Shown here piece by piece: positions 58,966-64,000 of a stretch of DNA of 64,000 nt (the first letter of the stretch is position 1; the number at the start of each line of letters is the position of its first letter). The stretch lies in assembly GCF_019112545.1 (NCBI RefSeq), contig NW_025064888.1, forward strand, positions 703,383-767,382, in the 5' to 3' direction. A model generated the notes under the pieces. The model had not been told where the DNA came from. It saw nothing but the letters and a program-made list of their open reading frames with translations, and made no database searches. The translations under genes and the position numbers were made by a program. The DNA is from Guyanagaster necrorhizus. Lineage: Eukaryota > Basidiomycota > Agaricomycetes > Agaricales > Physalacriaceae.

Positions 58966-59941
58966 ATTGCTGGGATGTACATCTATTGGTCAGCTTCTGA
59001 CAGGTTGTAAAGAACCTTCAGAGGATCTGGAACAGGATGGAATATCTATAGGGTCTATATCATTTGAATTAAGCTCTAGTGCAAGAATACATAAATGAGA
59101 GCCTCACACAAATTTTCCAACTTTATTCCCTCCACTTGCTACCTCTAACTCTACTCTATTTTCTCTTGATATGCCTGCCAATCAATCTCATAAAAAGCAC
59201 AAGGGCTATATGCATAGCCATCCTCTTCTCCTGTCTAAAGCCTCTTCTAAGTCTCTAGCCCAGTTTGTTCATCACAAGAGCATTGAGAGGTTCAGTGTCT
59301 AAGAGGCTCCTGGCTCCAATTTGCTTGGAGGCCTCATTGCTGACATCTCTGCTATTCTGATGCTCTGATGCATTGAGCATAACAATTGCCTTCACCACAC
59401 CCACAAAGCTGGAGGCATTCAAGCTTGTTATCAGATTCATCATGAGCCCATTGGATACTCCATCATCACAGCTTTATACAATGCAGGCAATGCTGAGGAC
59501 AAGTTTGCTGAGTGGGACAACTCCTCAGGTGAATACCATCTCACTCACCTTGACAATCCCACTCTCACTGCTCACAATCTCAAGGTTGACATGCCTATCT
59601 TCTTCAACTTTAGAACCATCCAAATCCTCAGATATGTCATCATTCCAGAACATGAGTATAACAATAGTTGGTATCTTGGTCATACCCTCTTCCTCAGACA
59701 GGAAAGGGCTAAGGATCAGGCCATCCAGAGATGAAAGGACAAACAGGTGGGAATCCTCTAGAAGGATCATGATGAGTTGCTGGATTTTCTCTCAGACTCA
59801 GACTCAGGCTCTGACCATCTATTAGAGTTTATCCAGAGTGCATCTAATATTAGCAATAGAGAAGATGACACAGAGGGTGATGCTGATATCAAGGTGAATG
59901 ATGAGGAAGGAGATGCTGCTATGCAGAATAGAGAAAATTAG
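58966..59941 (+). pseudogene. C-terminal extension of element C polyprotein
   Basis: After the chromo-like segment the frame continues, with changes. It includes HHEPIGYSIITALYNAGNAE, then PIFFNFRTIQILRYVIIPEH and WYLGHTLFLRQERAKDQAIQ. An acidic tail follows (DELLDFLSDSDSGSDHLLEF), ending at the TAG near 59941. No domain was recognised. Confidence 0.5.
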
Positions 59942-60049
59942 TCTCATGATGTTTACTTTATTTTATCAACAATTTTTTTTGCTTACCTTATATTTGATTG
60001 AAAAAAAAAAGATACATATCATGCTATCATATTATCCAACTTTATTAGA

Positions 60050-60243
60050 CAGGAGGGCATATGTTATGAGGTATTCCATGATCTGATACTTTTACCTGAC
60101 ATTTTTCCTCTTTCCCTCATCTCCCCAGTTTAGCCTGTATTTGTTATTTCTACTGTATATATATGAGCCAGTACACATAGTGTAGCTAGGGGTTTCTGCA
60201 ATTGACCAAGCCTTTGCACCTGTCAGTGACTGTGTAAGCCTTT
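60050..60243 (+). repeat. polypurine tract and truncated 3' LTR of element C
   Basis: CAGGAGGGCATA (60050-60061) precedes TGTTATGAGGTATTCC. The next 180 bp align with the left copy at 44516 onward. The copia LTR starts at 60244 and cuts it. Confidence 0.75.
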
Positions 60244-60451
60244 TGTTGGGATAGCAATCTCAGGTGAGTATGAGAACGTACTTGAAGATATGATGCCAGT
60301 CAGCAGCAGCTGACTTGGATCATGATCTGGACTTATTTAGTATCTCATAGAAAGATCTTGAAATAATACAAAATATATTTAAGTAGAATGTCTCTCTCTC
60401 AAGAGGCTAATTCTAATCCTCTGTACATTACTCTGCTCTCTACTTACAACA
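60244..60451 (+). repeat. 5' LTR of the second copia copy
   Basis: It starts TGTTGGGATAGC and ends TTACAACA, 208 bp, the same length as the copy at 8547-8754. GGTTATGAGCCC follows as the possible primer-binding site. It has lost CpG sites relative to the first copy, for example CTCGCTCGGG versus CTCA. Confidence 0.85.
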
Positions 60452-60534
60452 GGTTATGAGCCCTGGCCATAACTGAACTTATGTCACTACTCACTTCACA
60501 CACTTTCATACTTTACATACACATGTAGAACTGC

Positions 60535-61377
60535 ATGGATAGCCAGTCCATGTATAGAATTGACCCTCTTAAGGGCCCAGAAAATTATCTGACATAGAAA
60601 ATCAAGATGATTGATATCTTAACTGATTTAAGACTGATTGATTATGCAGATAGAAGCATTTCAGCCCCAGCAGACATGACACTAGTGGCAGATTGGAAGA
60701 AAAGTGATAGGAAGGCTCTTTCAACAATAAGATTATGGGTTTCTGATGGCCCGCTAGTATATATTGCTGGTTCAAAGACTTTGGCAGAAGCCTGAAAAGC
60801 TCTGGAAGATATATATGAGTCCAGAGGACCCATGGGAATTGTTCTTGTCAGAAGAAAATTCTTTAGAGCTCAGTATGAAGAAGGAGAAAACATAAAGAAG
60901 CATATTAGGACTTTGAGGTCCTATTAGGAGGAGCTGGCATTCCTTAAGCAGAAAGTCAAAGAGAAGGACTTCTCTATCACACTGCTTACATCACTCTCAG
61001 AATCATGGAATTCATTCATTTCATCAGTGGACACTGCCAACTTGAAAGATTCTTACAAGTTGATTTTTTGAATTCTTCAGGAGGACATCTGATTAAAGGA
61101 AAAGACTTCTGATCAGACTATGACATTTGCAGCATATAGCAAGAAGTCCAATTCAAAAGTCACATGTTACAGATATGAAAAAACTGGTCACATTAGGATA
61201 AATTGCCTGAATGGAAAAAAGAATTCTGAAAAGTCATGGAAAGAAAAGGGAAAGGGCCAGACCCAAGCACATATTGCCAAATCAGACTCAGAAGAAGATG
61301 GCTACATATTTTGCACAACAGATATCACACTTATCTCACTCTCAGGAGCATCATGGCTAAGGGACTCTGGCTGTTAG
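60535..61377 (+). pseudogene. gag and protease-start remnant of the second copia copy
   Basis: The start reads MDSQSMYRIDPLKGPENY, followed by a TAG where Trp is expected. The capsid helices, zinc knuckle and DSG protease motif follow in order, with TAG and TGA codons at several points. It aligns closely with the minus-strand gag at 7735-8463. Confidence 0.8.
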
Positions 61378-61409
61378 GCTCAAGCATCATGTGAGTGAGT
61401 ACACATGAT

Positions 61410-61840
61410 TGTTACGTTTTTTCATCATTTTATCTTTTTCTCTCTCAATAACCCCTATTTATGCTTAGTCAGGACACATGGGGAAAGGTTGGTCAGCACA
61501 AGCGGTCTATTCTCCTCGATAACACAACAGTGCTTGACAGCACGCAACTGTCCTTTTATGTACAACAACGAGGCTCAAGGACAACGGGCACCATGGACAC
61601 AGTATGACACAATAGGTAGTAATATTTTTAGCATTACATGTACAGTATTTAAGCCCATAGCTCTCGCTGGTTAAAACCCAGCTTCGAGCTAAAGTTTATA
61701 CATACTATTCTACTCTCGAGCTACTCCTAAAAGCCTTGACTCATGCTTTCGGTCAGAACCAAGAACTCGATCGTCTCACCCGAAGTGCATGGTGTGATCG
61801 TTTATCCCATGACCATAACATGTGATGCTTGGGCCTAACA
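61410..61840 (+). repeat. 5' LTR of element E
   Basis: It starts TGTTACGTTTTTT and ends GGCCTAACA, 431 bp. TATTTAAG is at 61646-61653 and the predicted RNA start AGCTTCGAGCTAA at 61680-61692. I count 14 CpG dinucleotides, against none in the left LTR of element B. Confidence 0.88.
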
Positions 61841-61841
61841 A

Positions 61842-61854
61842 TTAGCTCAAAGCT
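61842..61854 (+). promoter_or_regulatory. self-priming primer-binding site of element E
   Basis: TTAGCTCAAAGCT is identical to the site of element B. It pairs with 12 of 13 bases of AGCTTCGAGCTAA at 61680; the mismatch is at the CpG. Confidence 0.7.
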
Positions 61855-61896
61855 TCCTCTTCCCCTTTCTCAAGCCCAATTGTGCTGAGAAACTGG

Positions 61897-63733
61897 ATGC
61901 CCCCCACAAACTCTAACGACCCGAACTTTGACCATGAGTTCTTCGAACTCCTTGCTTCTATCGTCAGAACACTGATAGGATTACTGGTGATCATTCAGCT
62001 GTGCAGAGGACGCCATTCAATCACCGCCTGGGCTCTCAGACATTATAACGAATTTCTATGCATCCAACATATCCTCCGAAACATAACCTCCGACCTCCCA
62101 CTTCATGACATCCCTGAATCCAGAAGAATGACCTACCAGCCCCCAGAAGCTGGGCCTAGCCGCGCGCATCAGAGGGATGGTGAGGAAGAAGAGAGAGAGG
62201 AGTACTCTCCTCGATCTGGAAACCAGCACCCTCGCGTTTCAGGAGGACGAGGGATCTACATACCAAACGCAACCCTCCACGGTGAGGACCAGGACCTCCC
62301 GGAGGACTTCTTTGAGCAGTCCCCCTCCTCCAACTCCGCTTCCGCCTCCCCGGCCCCAGGGATTGGCGACCATGCCAGGGACTCTCTCGATGCCCCTCGG
62401 ATGGCTCGACAGTCCCGACCCCCAACTCCTAGCCGACAGTCTCACAGCCCCGCCCATGCTTCCCGAACCAGCTCGAGGGTGGGGCAGATCCCTCAGAATG
62501 ACGAAGAGCAGCGGAGGAGAGTCTGGGAAGAAACCGTATACCGATATTTCCTCACCTGGGACCTCTCTGTCCCCTTCAACTATGACACAGCCATCTGACA
62601 GAAGGAGCTTAGGCAGCGAGGTGAGTCGCAGCCAGCACGTGGAAGAAATGAGGACCGCCATGAGGAGGAGAAACATCAGAGGGAGGCAGCCGCCCTCTTT
62701 GATGAGCAGAATAGGGACCACCAGCGAAGAGTGGAGAGGGGCCGACTACAACAAGCCAATGTCTCCAACTGGTATGGACTCCGAGGAGAGGGCATTGCTG
62801 CCCTCGCCCCAACCAGAACTAGCCCAAATGATGGGTTCCCTACCTTCAAGGAACCCACCGAAGAGTCGAGTGTCTGGAGCGAGACAAGAGCAAGGGTCGA
62901 GTTCAGAGGAACCCCACCCCCATGCGCCCTCACACCCAAATATCCCCCTTCCTGACGAACCCCCAGCGCTGACACCACATTCGGCGATGACGAGTCCATT
63001 CTCGGACACTACAGACTATGGGTCCCTGGGACAGCTCACATCCCCGCCCGAGCCCTCCAGGGATTCCTCGGAAGCCAGGTGGTCGGGCAGCTTCTCGATG
63101 AGGAGTACAGAAGAAACGTCCAGCTCTATCGTGAGCGCGTGGAGGCAGCGCGAGCAACAGGCAGGAATCGCTACAACGACTACATCAGTGCCTGCCCAAC
63201 ATCCGCCTACACTGAGAGCCCCATCGCTGGCCCCAGCACTCAGCCAGGGGAGTGGGATGACGGCATGATCCGAGGCAGGGGAGAGTATCTTCGACCTGCC
63301 CAACGTCTTCCAAGAAGAAGAGGATGACGACGAGGGAGAGGAAACTGAGAGTGACCCACCCCACCCCGGGGAAGAGCTATCATATTTGATGACAGAAGAT
63401 ACGGACGAAGAAGAACTGGAGGCGGCCATTAAAGAGGCAAGGACAAAGGAGTACCAGGAGTACTACCTTCAAGGGGTAAATTTTCTATGGCAAGACTCTA
63501 CATGGGTAGCCTCGCCATTGGGACAATTTTATTTATGCTCAGACACTGACCAAAGAATGAAAATCTTAAGGCATGCCGCAATGGCTTATGCGGCACAACA
63601 ATACAACCTAAGGCATCCCGAGGACTCAGTACCCGAACTAGCAGCATACCATATTCCGACCACAGTCGGACCAATGCCGCGAACCCCCCCTGTACCGGCA
63701 AAATGCGCTGTGTATATGGCACCATCAGTCTAG
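61897..63733 (+). pseudogene. gag region of element E
   Basis: The likely start at 61897 reads MPPTNSNDPNFDHEFFELLA, then a hydrophobic segment with LIGLLVIIQLC and RHSITAWALRHYN. A long Ser/Pro/Arg-rich and acidic middle follows. The end reads QGVNFLWQDSTWVASPLGQF, then RMKILRHAAMAYAAQ, to the stop at 63733. In-frame TGA codons at 62596 and 62953 fit Arg CGA codons changed by C to T. The frame shifts by one between about 63260 and 63300. The middle is much longer than in element B. The zinc knuckle and pol are beyond the window. Confidence 0.75.
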
Positions 63734-64000
63734 AGTGGTTATTCCAACTCCGCTCAATCGCACCGAACAACGGCAACTCAGCTTACTAGAACCCGAGTCA
63801 TGCCACCAGAGCCAAATGCTAGGTATCGGAACCCATGGACTGGGAGGGGGAGCCAACTTCTAGGTGCCCAACTCCCACCAGACGAAGCCACTAGGAGCAG
63901 CAAAGAACCGGCCCAAGATGACCCCGAGGCCATATGACTCGGCTTCACCATTCGGGATGGAATCATTGTCTGCAAGGATGCACTGCCCCAGGGCAGTCCG

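Larger units (their letters stand above)
44516..60243 (+). mobile_element. Ty3/gypsy-type element C, host of several nested insertions
   Basis: The LTR-like start TGTTATGAGTC at 44516 recurs at 60062, about 180 bp alignable, just after a purine tract. Removing element B (45353-51965) and two solo LTRs (52395-52926 and 57724-58256) leaves about 8 kb with a gag-like N-terminus, a capsid segment, a zinc knuckle, an integrase and a chromo-like segment. At the 52395 and 57724 sites the reading frame resumes across the duplicated 5-bp target, which shows they are later insertions. No reverse transcriptase was recognised. CpG is nearly absent and stops are frequent. Confidence 0.75.
60244..61409 (+). 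mobile_element. Ty1/copia element (5' part), split by element E
   Basis: LTR 60244-60451 is followed by gag from 60535 and a CCHC knuckle near 61165-61210 (CYRYEKTGHIRIN, one Cys lost). The protease start WLRDSGC follows near 61360, before element E cuts in at 61410. It is the same family as the minus-strand copy at 5988-8754. Confidence 0.87.
61410..64000 (+). mobile_element. young Ty3/gypsy element E (family of B), runs off the right edge
   Basis: An LTR, a self-priming site and a gag region are present. CpG content is normal, unlike all other transposons here. The gag start matches element B. The last 100 bp match the element B segment near 46540 (DDPEAI, GIIVCKD versus DDLEVI, GHIVCKE). 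It sits inside the copia element. It already carries two stops and a frame change in gag. Confidence 0.88.

Noticed and set aside
52395..59100. Reading 52395-52926 as the 5' LTR of a separate element with internal region 52927 onward
   Set aside because: The flanks form a target duplication and the element C frame continues across it; no matching right LTR in the same orientation is present. It is better explained as a solo LTR.
62156..63429. Several long minus-strand frames in the element E gag
   Set aside because: They are antisense shadows of the GC-rich gag; the plus-strand frame is the one shared with element B.

Overview
This window is nuclear DNA of a filamentous fungus, most likely a basidiomycete (Agaricomycetes). 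Genes are split by very short GT-AG introns of about 41-76 nt. The gene set is eukaryotic: a complex I CHCH subunit, BUD31, a TMEM184-type membrane protein, a KHA1-type cation/proton antiporter, a lipoate ligase, and an intron-containing tRNA-Cys. Two blocks of decayed LTR retrotransposons flank the host genes.

Layout. 1-8754 is a transposon block: a decayed Ty3/gypsy chromovirus (1-5987, + strand, entering from the left edge) inserted into a minus-strand Ty1/copia element (5988-8754). 8755-43798 is a gene-bearing block with normal CpG content. It holds an eroded proline-iminopeptidase-like pseudogene, TMEM184-like, a small ubiquitin-like-fold candidate, NDUFA8, KHA1, BUD31, a REEP/HVA22 protein with a long tail, a Ser/Pro-rich orphan ORF, LIPT1, a glycerophosphodiester phosphodiesterase, a disordered 618-residue protein, a cis-CaaD-like tautomerase, NDUFAF3-like, an EVE-domain protein and tRNA-Cys. 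43799-64000 is a second transposon block. Its backbone (element C, 44516-60243) has been invaded by a full-length chromovirus (element B, 45353-51965), two solo LTRs (52395-52926 and the antisense 57724-58256) and a copia element (60244-61409). The copia element is in turn split by a young gypsy copy (element E, 61410 to the right edge).

The older transposon copies are almost free of CpG and full of TGA/TAG stops where Arg, Gln or Trp codons are expected. Element E, of the same family as element B, is still CpG-rich. That pair gives an internal before/after picture of methylation-type or RIP-like decay. Elements B and E carry a primer-binding sequence that is the reverse complement of the predicted 5' end of their own RNA, so they appear to use self-priming as in the Tf1/sushi group rather than a tRNA primer.

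The host genes show no pathway cluster. NDUFA8 and NDUFAF3 both serve mitochondrial complex I and LIPT1 serves mitochondrial lipoylation, but they are scattered. For eight genes (TMEM184-like, small Ubl candidate, NDUFA8, KHA1, BUD31, REEP-like, GDPD, tautomerase) I resolved exons by eye and the summed exon lengths are divisible by three. LIPT1, NDUFAF3-like and the EVE protein have approximate internal exon borders.
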